Below the pieces are notes generated by a model. That model did not search any database. It had not been told where the DNA came from and worked only from the letters and a program-made list of their open reading frames with translations. Source: Nostoc sp. NMS8 (GTDB lineage Bacteria; Cyanobacteriota; Cyanobacteriia; Cyanobacteriales; Nostocaceae). Taken from it: a stretch of 64,000 nt of DNA. Positions 20,650-30,697 of this stretch are shown in pieces. The position numbers and the translations under genes were made by a program. Every line of letters begins with the position of its first letter. The first letter of the stretch is position 1. The stretch spans positions 1 to 64,000 of the forward strand of contig NZ_JABXKK010000062.1 in assembly GCF_017115045.1 (NCBI RefSeq), read 5' to 3'.

Positions 20650-21619
20650 TGACTCAGAATCTTTACAACACCGGTGTCTCGATTGGTTATTGACAGATGA
20701 TGTCAAAAATCATGAGCGATCGGTAGAATGTGAGGAAAATGACGGGGTAAAAAACCTCCTCAATGAAGCCACTGCTTCAAAAAACAGTGAGCCAAAATTG
20801 GGAGGAACACCCCAGACCTTTCAATTGGGAGAAATTCCTACTGTGCAAGATCGTTTTCAAGCTGTCCTTAAGCGTCGGTTACAAATCCAAGCCCAAGACC
20901 ACCCACCGTTGTTTCCCTGGGAAACACAATTAATCGACTATCCTGATTTTGTTGATGAGCCGTCAATGACACTCGTTCCTAGCTGGGGATGGATGGTACA
21001 ACAGTCTAAGTTGACCTTGCCAACTCGCTTACCGGAAAGAGTTTTCCAGCAATTGCTAGAACAGTGTCAGGCTTTGGTGACATCTTCAGTGCCGTTGGGG
21101 GCAAAATTAGTTCAAGTGGTGGAGAACTTTTTTCCCAATGAGTCTCAAGCACTAAATGATATTGCTGGGTTGGTGCTAAGAAGCACCTATCGGTCTGTAA
21201 ATACTCTGGAGACAATGCCTGTAATTCAGAGCGATTACTCAGATTTACAACCACGTCAACAAATGGCTTTGTCGTTGCTAGCAGCTAAACAACTGCTAGA
21301 AAATCTAACTCTGCCAGTTTCAGCAACCAGTCCAGTAGTAGAAAGACAATGGCTAACCAGTGTTGGTGCTTTGAATATCAGAGTAGAGTACCAGTCTCTA
21401 GGTAAACTTACGAAGCTACTTGTTCAAGCTGAGTTACCTGTTAAAGGAACTTTAACGCTGCGGGGAAGTGGCACTTTAGCAATGACAACATCTTCGACTT
21501 CGGGATACTTAAATGTAGAGTTAGGCTGCGAGCAACTTAACCCAATTTATACTCTGGAAGTTGAGTTTCCAGAAATAGATGAACAGTCTTTGTTGTTTGT
21601 GATTAATCCCACGATTTAA
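20642..21619 (+). CDS. patU: Heterocyst patterning protein PatU (undivided form)
   Basis: Single 325-codon ORF overlapping the hetZ stop by 8 nt (ATGAATAG). Confidence 0.8.
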   Translation: MNSDSESLQHRCLDWLLTDDVKNHERSVECEENDGVKNLLNEATASKNSEPKLGGTPQTFQLGEIPTVQDRFQAVLKRRLQIQAQDHPPLFPWETQLIDYPDFVDEPSMTLVPSWGWMVQQSKLTLPTRLPERVFQQLLEQCQALVTSSVPLGAKLVQVVENFFPNESQALNDIAGLVLRSTYRSVNTLETMPVIQSDYSDLQPRQQMALSLLAAKQLLENLTLPVSATSPVVERQWLTSVGALNIRVEYQSLGKLTKLLVQAELPVKGTLTLRGSGTLAMTTSSTSGYLNVELGCEQLNPIYTLEVEFPEIDEQSLLFVINPTI

Positions 21620-22041
21620 TTTAAATTTCCACCGCTAGCACACTACGTCAATCAACGCCGATATATATTAAGAGGATTTTCCTGGTTTTGAAGCTCATCC
21701 TATTTTTCAACAAACGGTCATTAGGGTGTCTACGAGAAGCAGTTATTACAAAGACACAGGGACACGGGGATATGGGGACATGGGAATATTGAGAAAGTAT
21801 TTGATTATTTCTCAATTCACCGTGTCACCCATTTCTCGTTTCTCTCCATCTCTAACCCCTATCGGTCATTTTTTTAACCGTGCCGATTTTAGATTTTAGA
21901 TTTAAAATCCTTGAGGCAATCGGGGTCAATCCAAAGTCGGTAATCCAAAATCCAAAATTTTTTGACACAGTAGTAGGGTAGGCAATTATGTCCCCCGCAT
22001 TGTGTTTTTTGCATCTACATCATTGCTTCTACTAGACTCAA

Positions 22042-24372
22042 ATGTTTAACTTATCCAGGATGAATCGGTTTTGGCGTCTCCCTGTAGGTAATTTCTGGCG
22101 GCAAAATCCGCAGGGTTCGCCTTTGATAGAAGTGGAAGATTCTATTTCTTTGCGGGTGCTGGTGCTAGCGTTGGTTATTTTGGGAATTGTGGCGACGGAT
22201 ATTGCTGCTGAAACTTCATTCAGTTTTTGGGCGTTACCCCTGAGTATAGTGGGTGCGATTTGGAGTTACTATCGTCGCCGCGATCGCAATGTTGCAGTTC
22301 AATTCGGCATCGCCATTGGGATGTTAGTAGCATTGGGTGCTTTCTTTGGGCAATTAGTGGGAGAGTTGAATGATACGCGGTTGGGTTTGGCAGAGTTATT
22401 AATTCAACTCCAGGTGTTACACAGCTTTGATACACCCCGTCGCAAAAATTTGGGCTATTCGATTGTTATCGGACTAATTTTATTGGGTGTGGCAGCAACC
22501 CTAAGTCAGACTTTAGCATTTGCACCTGTGTTGCTGTTATTTTTAGCGATCGCTCTGCCAACTTTAGTATTAGATTACCGTTCGCGCTTGGGTTTGCAGC
22601 CATTAAAAATAAAAAATGAAAAATTAAATCAGAATAATTCCGCAACTATTAATTTTAAATTTTTCATTCTGAATTTTTTGCTAATTGTCGGTCTGGGACT
22701 GGCAATTTTTGCTGTTTTACCTAGATTTCCCGGCTATCAATTACGAAATTTTCCTGTAAGTTCTGGTATTCATGTCAAAGGTAATTTCACAGGACGTAGT
22801 ATCATTAATCCCGGTTATGTCCGCCAAGGTAAAGGTGAGAATCAAGGCAGTGGTAGCGGTGGTACGGGACAAAATCAAGCTGGTGAACCAGGTAAAGTAG
22901 ATAATAACTTTTATTACGGTTTTAATAGTCAAATTAACCAAAACCTGCGGGGCGAGATGAAACCCAAGGTTGTAATGCGGGTGCGATCGCAAGCTGAAGG
23001 TTTTTGGCGAGTATTAGGATTTGACCACTATACAGGTAAGGGATGGGAAGTTTCTCGCAATGAAGATGTTATGACTGTTAGGCGATCGCCTTGGTCTTAC
23101 CAAATTTTTATTCCCCCATCCATACTCACTGCTAAAACCCAAGAGGTAGTACAAACTTATACAGTGGTGTCAGATTTGCCTAACCTCATTCCAGCGATGG
23201 CTAATGCCAAGGAAGTTTATTTTCCAGCACCAGTAATCGCTGTTGATAAAGAAGACGGATTGCGATCACCTGTAGAATTATCAGAAGGATTCACCTATAC
23301 AGTAGTTTCAGAAGTACCATACCGCGATCGCACTTTGTTAGGTGAAGCTTCTACTAAATATCCACAACATATTAAAAAACATTATCTGCAAATTCCTCCC
23401 GAAATTGCCGAAAAAGTCCGGCAACGTACCGAAGAAATTCTTGCTAACTACAATCAGGAAGGAGTCACAAAGTCTGCGAAAAGACTCGATTCACCTTATG
23501 AAAAGGCTCTGTACTTAGCTCAATATTTAAAGCAACGCTACTCTATTCCCCGAAATCCCTTAGAACTGCCTTATTTGAGTGAGAAAGAAGACTTGGTAGA
23601 AACTTTTTTGTTTAAGCAAAACGGGGGCTATCCAGACCACTTTTCAACAGTTCTGACGGTGATGTTGCGTTCCATTGGCATCCCAGCGCGGTTAGTAGCA
23701 GGGTTTAGTGCAGGAGAATTTAATCCATTTACAGGGCTGTATGTTGTCCGTAATACTGATGCTTATGCGATGACGGAAGTGTATTTTCCGAAATATGGTT
23801 GGTTTGCTTTTGACCCTATTCCCAATCATCCTCTAATACCACCTTCAATTGAAGATACCCAGACTTTTAGTGTGTTGCGTCAGTTGTGGAACTGGGTTGC
23901 TGGCTGGTTGCCTTCTCCGGTAACGGGTTTGTTAAATAATGTATTTGAGACAATATTTAAGTGGGTAATTAGAGCGATCGCTTGGTTTATCGCTTTATTC
24001 TCTCAAGGTTGGTTTGGTGTCTTAACTGGCTTAATCTTGGCAACTACAGCAGCTTTCTTTGCTTGGCTGGGTTGGGGACAATGGCAAGAGTGGCGCAACC
24101 GCCGATGGTTAAAGAAATTGCCAGCAATGGAAAGCCTTTATCAACAAATGCTGCAATGGACAACCCAAAAAGGTTTGGGTAAACATCCAGCACAAACACC
24201 TTTAGAGTACGCCAGACGATCATACCAACATCATGCCCCAGCAACCGCTGAAGTTATAGATGAGATTAGCCAAGCCTATGTTAGTTGGCGCTATGGTGGT
24301 CAAACTCCTAACTTGAAGCGATTGCGAGAAAGATGGCAAGGTTTGAAAAAGACTGCTAAGGCTGCTAAGTAA
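22042..24372 (+). CDS. Membrane-anchored transglutaminase-like protein (TgpA/DUF3488 + DUF4129)
   Basis: N-terminal TM block, transglutaminase core with GGYPDHFSTVLTVMLRSIGIPARLVAGF and NTDAYAMTEVYFPKYGWFAFDPIP, C-terminal TM + DUF4129-like tail. Confidence 0.88.
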   Translation: MFNLSRMNRFWRLPVGNFWRQNPQGSPLIEVEDSISLRVLVLALVILGIVATDIAAETSFSFWALPLSIVGAIWSYYRRRDRNVAVQFGIAIGMLVALGAFFGQLVGELNDTRLGLAELLIQLQVLHSFDTPRRKNLGYSIVIGLILLGVAATLSQTLAFAPVLLLFLAIALPTLVLDYRSRLGLQPLKIKNEKLNQNNSATINFKFFILNFLLIVGLGLAIFAVLPRFPGYQLRNFPVSSGIHVKGNFTGRSIINPGYVRQGKGENQGSGSGGTGQNQAGEPGKVDNNFYYGFNSQINQNLRGEMKPKVVMRVRSQAEGFWRVLGFDHYTGKGWEVSRNEDVMTVRRSPWSYQIFIPPSILTAKTQEVVQTYTVVSDLPNLIPAMANAKEVYFPAPVIAVDKEDGLRSPVELSEGFTYTVVSEVPYRDRTLLGEASTKYPQHIKKHYLQIPPEIAEKVRQRTEEILANYNQEGVTKSAKRLDSPYEKALYLAQYLKQRYSIPRNPLELPYLSEKEDLVETFLFKQNGGYPDHFSTVLTVMLRSIGIPARLVAGFSAGEFNPFTGLYVVRNTDAYAMTEVYFPKYGWFAFDPIPNHPLIPPSIEDTQTFSVLRQLWNWVAGWLPSPVTGLLNNVFETIFKWVIRAIAWFIALFSQGWFGVLTGLILATTAAFFAWLGWGQWQEWRNRRWLKKLPAMESLYQQMLQWTTQKGLGKHPAQTPLEYARRSYQHHAPATAEVIDEISQAYVSWRYGGQTPNLKRLRERWQGLKKTAKAAK

Positions 24373-24393
24373 TTCATTGATAAATTACATAAG

Positions 24394-24419
24394 AAGGTTG
24401 TCCAGTGGGCAACCTTTTT
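24394..24419 (+). terminator. Rho-independent-type terminator after the transglutaminase gene
   Basis: AAGGTTGTCC-AGT-GGGCAACCTTTTT. Confidence 0.75.
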
Positions 24420-24484
24420 AATTTCAACAACTGCATCTCAACGAGAGACGAACGTAAAAAGTAGAAAACTCGCCAACACTGAAC

Positions 24485-25282
24485 TCAACCTCGCATCTGC
24501 ATCAAATTTCCTGAGGAGTAGCGACGCAAACCTTGGTAAAACACACCTGTACCAACCAACAGCACAGTAGTTGATCCAGCTACAGCTAGCACAGCATGAA
24601 TCAAAGATAGCGATCGCAATGCCTCAATTGGCAAATAAGTCACAAATCCCGCCGGAATCAAGGTGTACAGCAGTAGTTTCACCGTTCCCTCAAACAAAGT
24701 CGCTGGATAGGTACTGAAGGTAAGCATGGCATTTCGCCATTGTTGTGTTATTCCTTCGGAATTGCCCAGATAAAAGCTGAGGCTACCTGTCAAAATATTA
24801 AAGCCGACAAACAATGTCGCCACCGAAACTGTCAACCCAGTAAACAACGCCAAATGCACTGCATCAGGCTTGACAAAAAACAAATAAACCCCATACCCAA
24901 ACAGCATATCTCCCCAAGATGTGGCATTCATCCGTCCTAGTAATAGGTGCGGTAAAAGGGCACGAGGGTACAACATCCACACATCCAACTGTCCTTGGAC
25001 AATTAAGCTTGTCAGTTGCATAGCGTTGCCGCAGATAGTATTAGCCAGACCAAATCCTGTTGCGGCGATCGCCCAGAGAGTAACTACATCCTGTACTGTC
25101 CAGCCGCGTAGCACTGGAAAACGTGTGAAAAATAGCCCCCAAAATGTTACCCACACTAGGTTATTCAGTACCATCGCTAACACTTGCGTCAGGAATGCGC
25201 CGCGATATTCTAAGTGAGCGTTTAGATTGAGGCGAATATAAGCACCAGCTAATTGTAGGTAGGAAAGTAAACGCCAAAACAT
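24485..25282 (-). CDS. ABC-2 family transporter permease
   Basis: Six-TM ABC-2 permease-like ORF; ATG at 25282 preceded by ggagg. Confidence 0.85.
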   Translation of the reverse strand: MFWRLLSYLQLAGAYIRLNLNAHLEYRGAFLTQVLAMVLNNLVWVTFWGLFFTRFPVLRGWTVQDVVTLWAIAATGFGLANTICGNAMQLTSLIVQGQLDVWMLYPRALLPHLLLGRMNATSWGDMLFGYGVYLFFVKPDAVHLALFTGLTVSVATLFVGFNILTGSLSFYLGNSEGITQQWRNAMLTFSTYPATLFEGTVKLLLYTLIPAGFVTYLPIEALRSLSLIHAVLAVAGSTTVLLVGTGVFYQGLRRYSSGNLMQMRG

Positions 25283-25283
25283 A

Positions 25284-26096
25284 TCAACCTCCATGCGCGT
25301 GGATGCGTTTAACTGCCGTGCGGTACACAAGGGCTACTAAGAGAGCCAGCACACCTATAGCAACTGCCTGACGCACTAACAATTGACTGGCAAAAGCCAG
25401 GTTGGGATGCACAAATAAACGCGCCGGGCCATACAAAATACTGGCAAAGGGTAGAGCTTGTAGTACTGGCTGCCAGGCTTCTGGTATTAGTTCCAAGGGA
25501 ATCAGTATTCCACCCAAAATCATCGTCAACCGAGAGTAAATGAGCATTAGCCCTGTGGTATTTTCCAGCCAGAAAGCTCCTAAACCCACTAAGAAGGTTG
25601 CCAAAAAATCTAGGACAAATGCCAGTGGTAGCGCCACTACGAATAATAAAATCCCTCCTAAACTTAGAGGAATTGTGCCGACAAATAGTAATGCAACTAA
25701 GGATGCGATCGCTACATTCAACCCGAAGCGCACTGTCCGCTCTCCCAAAGTAGTCCACAGGCGATACAAAGGGTAGGATAGAGGGCGTATTAGTTGCACT
25801 GCCAGCGCCCCCGTCCGTACATCCTCGTCTACCTCTAAAGCAACCTGGGGGCTGGAGAGGACAATAGATTCAGTGATACCTAAGTACCAAAGCATCTGAG
25901 CCAGTGTTAAACCTCCCAACTGTTCAGCATCCGTCTCGGCATAGGTGACACGCCACAGTTGTAAAAAGATGTAGAGAATGACAAACAAAAAAATTCCTCT
26001 GGAAGCAACTTCTCCGAAATAAGCCAGGTTGGAGCGAGCTGCCGTCCAACCAATCCAGGTATATTTGTTCACTGAATTATGAGGCTGCCTGAGCAT
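25284..26096 (-). CDS. ABC-2 family transporter permease (second subunit)
   Basis: TM-rich ORF between the ATPase and the other permease; start assignment uncertain (26096 or 26108). Confidence 0.85.
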   Translation of the reverse strand: MLRQPHNSVNKYTWIGWTAARSNLAYFGEVASRGIFLFVILYIFLQLWRVTYAETDAEQLGGLTLAQMLWYLGITESIVLSSPQVALEVDEDVRTGALAVQLIRPLSYPLYRLWTTLGERTVRFGLNVAIASLVALLFVGTIPLSLGGILLFVVALPLAFVLDFLATFLVGLGAFWLENTTGLMLIYSRLTMILGGILIPLELIPEAWQPVLQALPFASILYGPARLFVHPNLAFASQLLVRQAVAIGVLALLVALVYRTAVKRIHAHGG

Positions 26097-27036
26097 AAAT
26101 GTGTGCAATTACCTCTTCTAGCGGTGGGTCTTCAATCGCAATATCAGCCACCGAACCCGCCTGGAGAATTTGAGTCATCACGGTTTCAATTGGTGTAATG
26201 CTGGTATTAACCTCCAGCTTGAGTCCATATTCGCCCGCTTTGAGTTGCGTCACTCCTGGGAGACTGATTTGGGCGGGGGAGGTATGAAATTTGACGCTGA
26301 TAATCTTTGAGCCAAGGTATTGGCGACGCATTGCCGAAACTTTGTCATCAAGTACCACACGCCCGTGATTAATTACCACTACTCGCTGCGCTACTTGTTC
26401 AATGTCGCCTGCATCATGGCTGGTGAGAAACACTGTTACTCCCTCATCGCGGTTCCACTCTCGGATGAGATCGCGTAATTCCTGACGAGCAATGACATCC
26501 AGTCCAATTGTGGGTTCGTCGAGGAATAGTACTTTCGGTGCATGGAGTAAGCTGGCTGCTACTTCTGCCCGCATCCGCTGACCTAAAGACAATTTACGTA
26601 CTGGGGTATTCCAAAACGGGTTGAGGTCAAAACGCTCAACTAGTTGGTCACGACGTTTAATGTATTCTTGCCGATTAAGATTATAGATTCGCGCCAGTAA
26701 TTCTAAGGTATCGCGGGGAGGTAGATGATACCATAGCTGCGATCGCTGTCCAAACACCACCCCAATTTGATACGCTAGTTCGCGCCGATTTCGCCAAGGG
26801 TTTAATCCCAGTAACCTGGCTGTCCCAGATGTAGGCTGTAGTATGCCTGTCAGCATCTTGATTGTAGTGGACTTCCCCGCGCCATTGGGGCCAATGAAGG
26901 CGATCGCTTGACCATCAGGAACGGTCAGACTAATGCCATCTACGGCGACAATCTCTTTGTGAGTGCGGTTGCGTCCCCAACCCCTACTCAAAGTAAACGT
27001 CTTAGATAAATTTTCCAGTTCTACGGCTGCCATCAC
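26077..27036 (-). CDS. ABC transporter ATP-binding protein
   Basis: Walker A GPNGAGKST, signature LSLGQRMR, Walker B KVLFLDEPTIGLD. Confidence 0.95.
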   Translation of the reverse strand: MMAAVELENLSKTFTLSRGWGRNRTHKEIVAVDGISLTVPDGQAIAFIGPNGAGKSTTIKMLTGILQPTSGTARLLGLNPWRNRRELAYQIGVVFGQRSQLWYHLPPRDTLELLARIYNLNRQEYIKRRDQLVERFDLNPFWNTPVRKLSLGQRMRAEVAASLLHAPKVLFLDEPTIGLDVIARQELRDLIREWNRDEGVTVFLTSHDAGDIEQVAQRVVVINHGRVVLDDKVSAMRRQYLGSKIISVKFHTSPAQISLPGVTQLKAGEYGLKLEVNTSITPIETVMTQILQAGSVADIAIEDPPLEEVIAHIYAQAAS

Positions 27037-27120
27037 CGATGAACCTCTTGAGGTAATTGAATGCTACAAGTGTAATACAAAACGAGCAGCATGATAAAAC
27101 TTATATTTTAAATAAATTGC

Positions 27121-27654
27121 TCATATCACTACTGCACGCTTATCAGTATTGTCGAAGTACTGCACTGTTCCTCGCCAATCGTCAACCTCCATTACTGTTT
27201 CTGTAAATTTTCCAGCTGTGTAGTCTGCAATCACACAACCCCAGAATTTTCGAGCAAGTACATTTGTGGTTATCTGATGGATTTCCCATTTCCCACAGAA
27301 TCGATCAAAGGTTTGAAAGGCGACATTTTTACCAATTCCTTGTTGTCTGTACTTTCGTAAGATAAAGAACTCTGCGATTGAATACTGACTACCTGGAATG
27401 TAAGTGTACTGATTCACCAAAACGAATCCGGCAAGCTTTCTCCCAACCCGCACAATGAAGGGGTAGCGATCGCGAAGCGTGTGCGAAGCACTCTCGCTCT
27501 CAACCCAGTAGTAATCTAGGTATGGATAGCCAAAGTAACCATGCTCATTAAGATCCTTGTGTTCAAACTCTGAAAAGTCATATTGGTAAAGCTCCATCAT
27601 CTGCTGGATGAGTGGTTTTTCGTCTATTGAAGCTGATAAAACTTCCACATACAT
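27121..27654 (-). CDS. GNAT-family N-acetyltransferase
   Basis: FILRKYRQQGIGKNVAFQTFDRFCGKWEI (acetyl-CoA loop RQQGIG). Confidence 0.8.
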   Translation of the reverse strand: MYVEVLSASIDEKPLIQQMMELYQYDFSEFEHKDLNEHGYFGYPYLDYYWVESESASHTLRDRYPFIVRVGRKLAGFVLVNQYTYIPGSQYSIAEFFILRKYRQQGIGKNVAFQTFDRFCGKWEIHQITTNVLARKFWGCVIADYTAGKFTETVMEVDDWRGTVQYFDNTDKRAVVI

Positions 27655-27728
27655 GAGCAATGGAGCTAAAACACTATTCCTTTGACGACTTCAAGCTATG
27701 ACTAGATATTTTTAGTGAGTTTACCACA

Positions 27729-28409
27729 TTAGTTGTTATTTTGGATTTCGTCTAACTTGGCACGCACTGCCTGAATATCCTGCCACATCAACCATTTTGG
27801 CGCGCCTTTTTCTTTAGAAGGATTACGCAACAAGTAGGAAGGATGAAAAATTGGCATACATAAACGCCCTTCCCATTCCAGCCATTGTCCGCGAATTTTT
27901 GTAATCCCCCGCTTATCGCCAGTAATGCCTTTAACAGCTGTTGCGCCTGTTAACAAGATTATTTTGGGGTCAACTAAGCGAATTTGTTCTAGTAAGTAGG
28001 GTAGACAAGCCGCCACTTCTACAGGAGTGGGAACTCTATTATCTGGTGGGCGACATTTATTTATATTGGCAATGTATACATCATCCTCAGTAGTCAGATT
28101 CACAGATGCGAGAATTTTCTCTAACAACTGCCCCGATCTACCTACAAATGGTAAGCCGGTTTCATCTTCATTTTGACCTGGCGCTTCCCCAATAACCATA
28201 ATTGGGGCTTTAAGATTGCCACGTCCAACAACAGCATGAATTCGAGTGTCTCCTAATGGACAACGGTGACAGCGATCGCAATGCTGTGTCAACTCTGTGA
28301 TGCTGGCATAAGTTCCGGGAGTTATGGGAATTTTCGCGTCTGTCGGAATCAGTTCTCGTTCGTTAAAGGTTGAGTCGTCAAAAAGGCTGAGTTGGGTTTC
28401 GCTGCTCAT
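27729..28409 (-). CDS. Uracil-DNA glycosylase, 4Fe-4S type (family 4/5-like)
   Basis: CDRCHRCPLGDTR, VVGRGNLKAPIMVIGEAPGQNEDETGLPFVGRSGQLL. Confidence 0.93.
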   Translation of the reverse strand: MSSETQLSLFDDSTFNERELIPTDAKIPITPGTYASITELTQHCDRCHRCPLGDTRIHAVVGRGNLKAPIMVIGEAPGQNEDETGLPFVGRSGQLLEKILASVNLTTEDDVYIANINKCRPPDNRVPTPVEVAACLPYLLEQIRLVDPKIILLTGATAVKGITGDKRGITKIRGQWLEWEGRLCMPIFHPSYLLRNPSKEKGAPKWLMWQDIQAVRAKLDEIQNNN

Positions 28410-28601
28410 GAAAATCAGGATTTTGGCATCAGCGCCAGTTGTTATGTCTGAGTGAAATACCGTTTTTGCTGGAAACTTACTAAAATAAATAGATTTTTGC
28501 TGAATACTTAGTTTTTTATATAAATCTTATTGTATCAGTTAATTTCAGACAAAATTCAGTCATGATAAAAGCAGTGCCGTCCTAAGATGCTGGGGGAAAC
28601 T

Positions 28602-29288
28602 ATGTCACATACCCCACTTTTCGCCGATCGCACCCATGCGGGTGAGTTATTGGCGCAAGTGATTCATGATATTTTGACTCAGCAAACTATTGATTCTGGG
28701 GTAAAGCCCGTACCAATTGTTTATGCTTTGCCAAGAGGGGGTATACCAGTAGCAGCACCAATAGCAAGTCTTTTGGATTGTCCATTGACGATTGTTGTGG
28801 CGAAAAAGATTAGCCATCCAGAAAATCCAGAGTTAGCAATTGGTGCAGTGACTACTTCGGGAAATGTTCTTTGGGCCGATCAAAAGCTACTTCGCCTTAA
28901 ACATGATGGGCGATGGCGGGAAGTGGCTTTAAATAAAGCGATAAACCAAGCTAAGTTTCTTGAAGCTCAATTAATTTCTGCTTGTCCGCAGTTCAATGCA
29001 CGGGATGCCACGCTGATCTTAGTTGATGATGGCATTGCTACAGGTATGACAATAGCGGTAGCGGCAATTGCCTTGAAAGCGCTTTCTCCGGCAGCAGTTT
29101 GGCTGTGTACTCCAGTAGCGCCACAAAAATTGCTACCCTGGTTAGAACAGTGGGGCGATCGCACAATCATCTTGGAAACACCGGAACCCTTTTGGAGTGT
29201 GAGTAATTTTTACGCCCAATTTCCCCAAGTCGATACATTAGAAGTTCTCGCATATCTCCAACAACAAAAGACAATGAGAGAGAATTGA
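28602..29288 (+). CDS. Phosphoribosyltransferase
   Basis: PRPP-binding motif LILVDDGIATGMT; YALPRGGIPVAAPIA. Confidence 0.9.
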   Translation: MSHTPLFADRTHAGELLAQVIHDILTQQTIDSGVKPVPIVYALPRGGIPVAAPIASLLDCPLTIVVAKKISHPENPELAIGAVTTSGNVLWADQKLLRLKHDGRWREVALNKAINQAKFLEAQLISACPQFNARDATLILVDDGIATGMTIAVAAIALKALSPAAVWLCTPVAPQKLLPWLEQWGDRTIILETPEPFWSVSNFYAQFPQVDTLEVLAYLQQQKTMREN

Positions 29289-29387
29289 TCGTTTTGTGGA
29301 TCTTTCTAAATCCCCATTAAAAGTTACGTTAGCGAAGCGGTAGCGAGTCTTCTCCCAAGGGGAGACGCTAAGAGCGAACGAGCGTCA

Positions 29388-30554
29388 TTACAAATTATTT
29401 GAAGATGTTCCCTGCTGATATTGCATAGCTTTGGCATAATCACCTAAGGCATAGCAGGCAACTTTTAGACTGGCAAGGGCTTGTTCTTCACTGCGGCGAT
29501 CTTTGGTATTTCTAGCTAACAGCAAACGTTCTTCATAATATATAATTGCTTTGTTATAGTCACCCAAAGCTTCACAAGCAACCCCTAAACTGCTTAAAGA
29601 TTGTTCCTCGCTACGTTTATCTTGAATTTCTTTGGCTAATTGCAACCGATCTTCATAATATTTAATGGCTTTGGGATAATCACCTAAAGCATAACAAGCA
29701 TTACCCAGATTTTTTAGCACCTGAGAAGCACTGCGAACATTTTTTAAAGAGCGTGATAGTACTACACATTGCTCATAATAGGCGATCGCTTTTGAGTAAT
29801 TGTTCAAAGCATACCAAGCATTACCCAAATTCTTGAGTACCTGTTCCTCGCCCCAGTTGTCTTTGAGTTCCCGCACAATCTCTAGACTTTGCTGTTGATA
29901 CTCAATTGCCTGTGTAAAATTACTTAAAGCTTTATAAACCAATCCCAAATTATTCAGTGCTGCCACTTGACTGCGTTTATCTTGCAGGTGTTGGGTTATT
30001 TTCAAACACTTTTCTAGAAACTCAATTGCCTTTTGATGATCGTTCAAGTGACGGTAGGCATTACCTAAATGGGAAAGTGCTTGCATTTGCAATGTTAAAT
30101 CTGAGGTGTTATTAAGCAAAGACAAACACTGTTGGGAGTAGGAGATAGCACCTTTGTAGTCTCCAGCGCTGTAAGTTACCAATCCTAAAAAAGAAAGTGC
30201 CTGAGCCTGTTTTTGCAAATCCCCAGCTGCCTGAAACAGTGCCAAGGATTGTTGTAAAAACTTCATGGCTGTTATTAATTCGCCAGCTTGCTGCTGTTGA
30301 ATTCCTTGCCGTAATAGCTTGGAACCTTCCGATGAATGGTCGTCACTTTCCTGTGGAGGTAGTATTTCTGCTTGTGAACCAGAGTCAAATTCATGGGTAA
30401 TTGTATTACGCTTCACTGGTTTTAGGTATGTTATGGGTAGTTGCGGGGGAACTATAGCAATCCGATTTAATTCAGAAAACTTGCTTGCGTAGGAAGGGAA
30501 CAGGAAAGAAGGGAATAGGAAAGAAGGGAATAAATATGTACTGGTATTTTTCAA
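29388..30554 (-). CDS. Tetratricopeptide (TPR) repeat protein
   Basis: Serial ~40-aa repeats, e.g. NLGNACYALGDYPKAIKYYEDRLQLAKEIQDKRSEEQSL; N-terminal ~35 aa look repeat-derived. Confidence 0.85.
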   Translation of the reverse strand: MKNTSTYLFPSFLFPSFLFPSYASKFSELNRIAIVPPQLPITYLKPVKRNTITHEFDSGSQAEILPPQESDDHSSEGSKLLRQGIQQQQAGELITAMKFLQQSLALFQAAGDLQKQAQALSFLGLVTYSAGDYKGAISYSQQCLSLLNNTSDLTLQMQALSHLGNAYRHLNDHQKAIEFLEKCLKITQHLQDKRSQVAALNNLGLVYKALSNFTQAIEYQQQSLEIVRELKDNWGEEQVLKNLGNAWYALNNYSKAIAYYEQCVVLSRSLKNVRSASQVLKNLGNACYALGDYPKAIKYYEDRLQLAKEIQDKRSEEQSLSSLGVACEALGDYNKAIIYYEERLLLARNTKDRRSEEQALASLKVACYALGDYAKAMQYQQGTSSNNL

Positions 30555-30697
30555 AAAATACGAGTCCTATATATATTTCGATCTGTATTCCTTCGTCTTG
30601 AGGCAAGTCTGGTACTAAATTTAGTGTTCCCCAAACCAGGATGCATCTTTCATCAGGCTGGTTTACTACACTAGGGCAAGCATTCATCGCAACAATA

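Noticed and set aside
25309-25758. 149-aa minus-strand ORF inside the ABC permease region
   Set aside because: Alternative frame of a clear ABC-2 permease gene.
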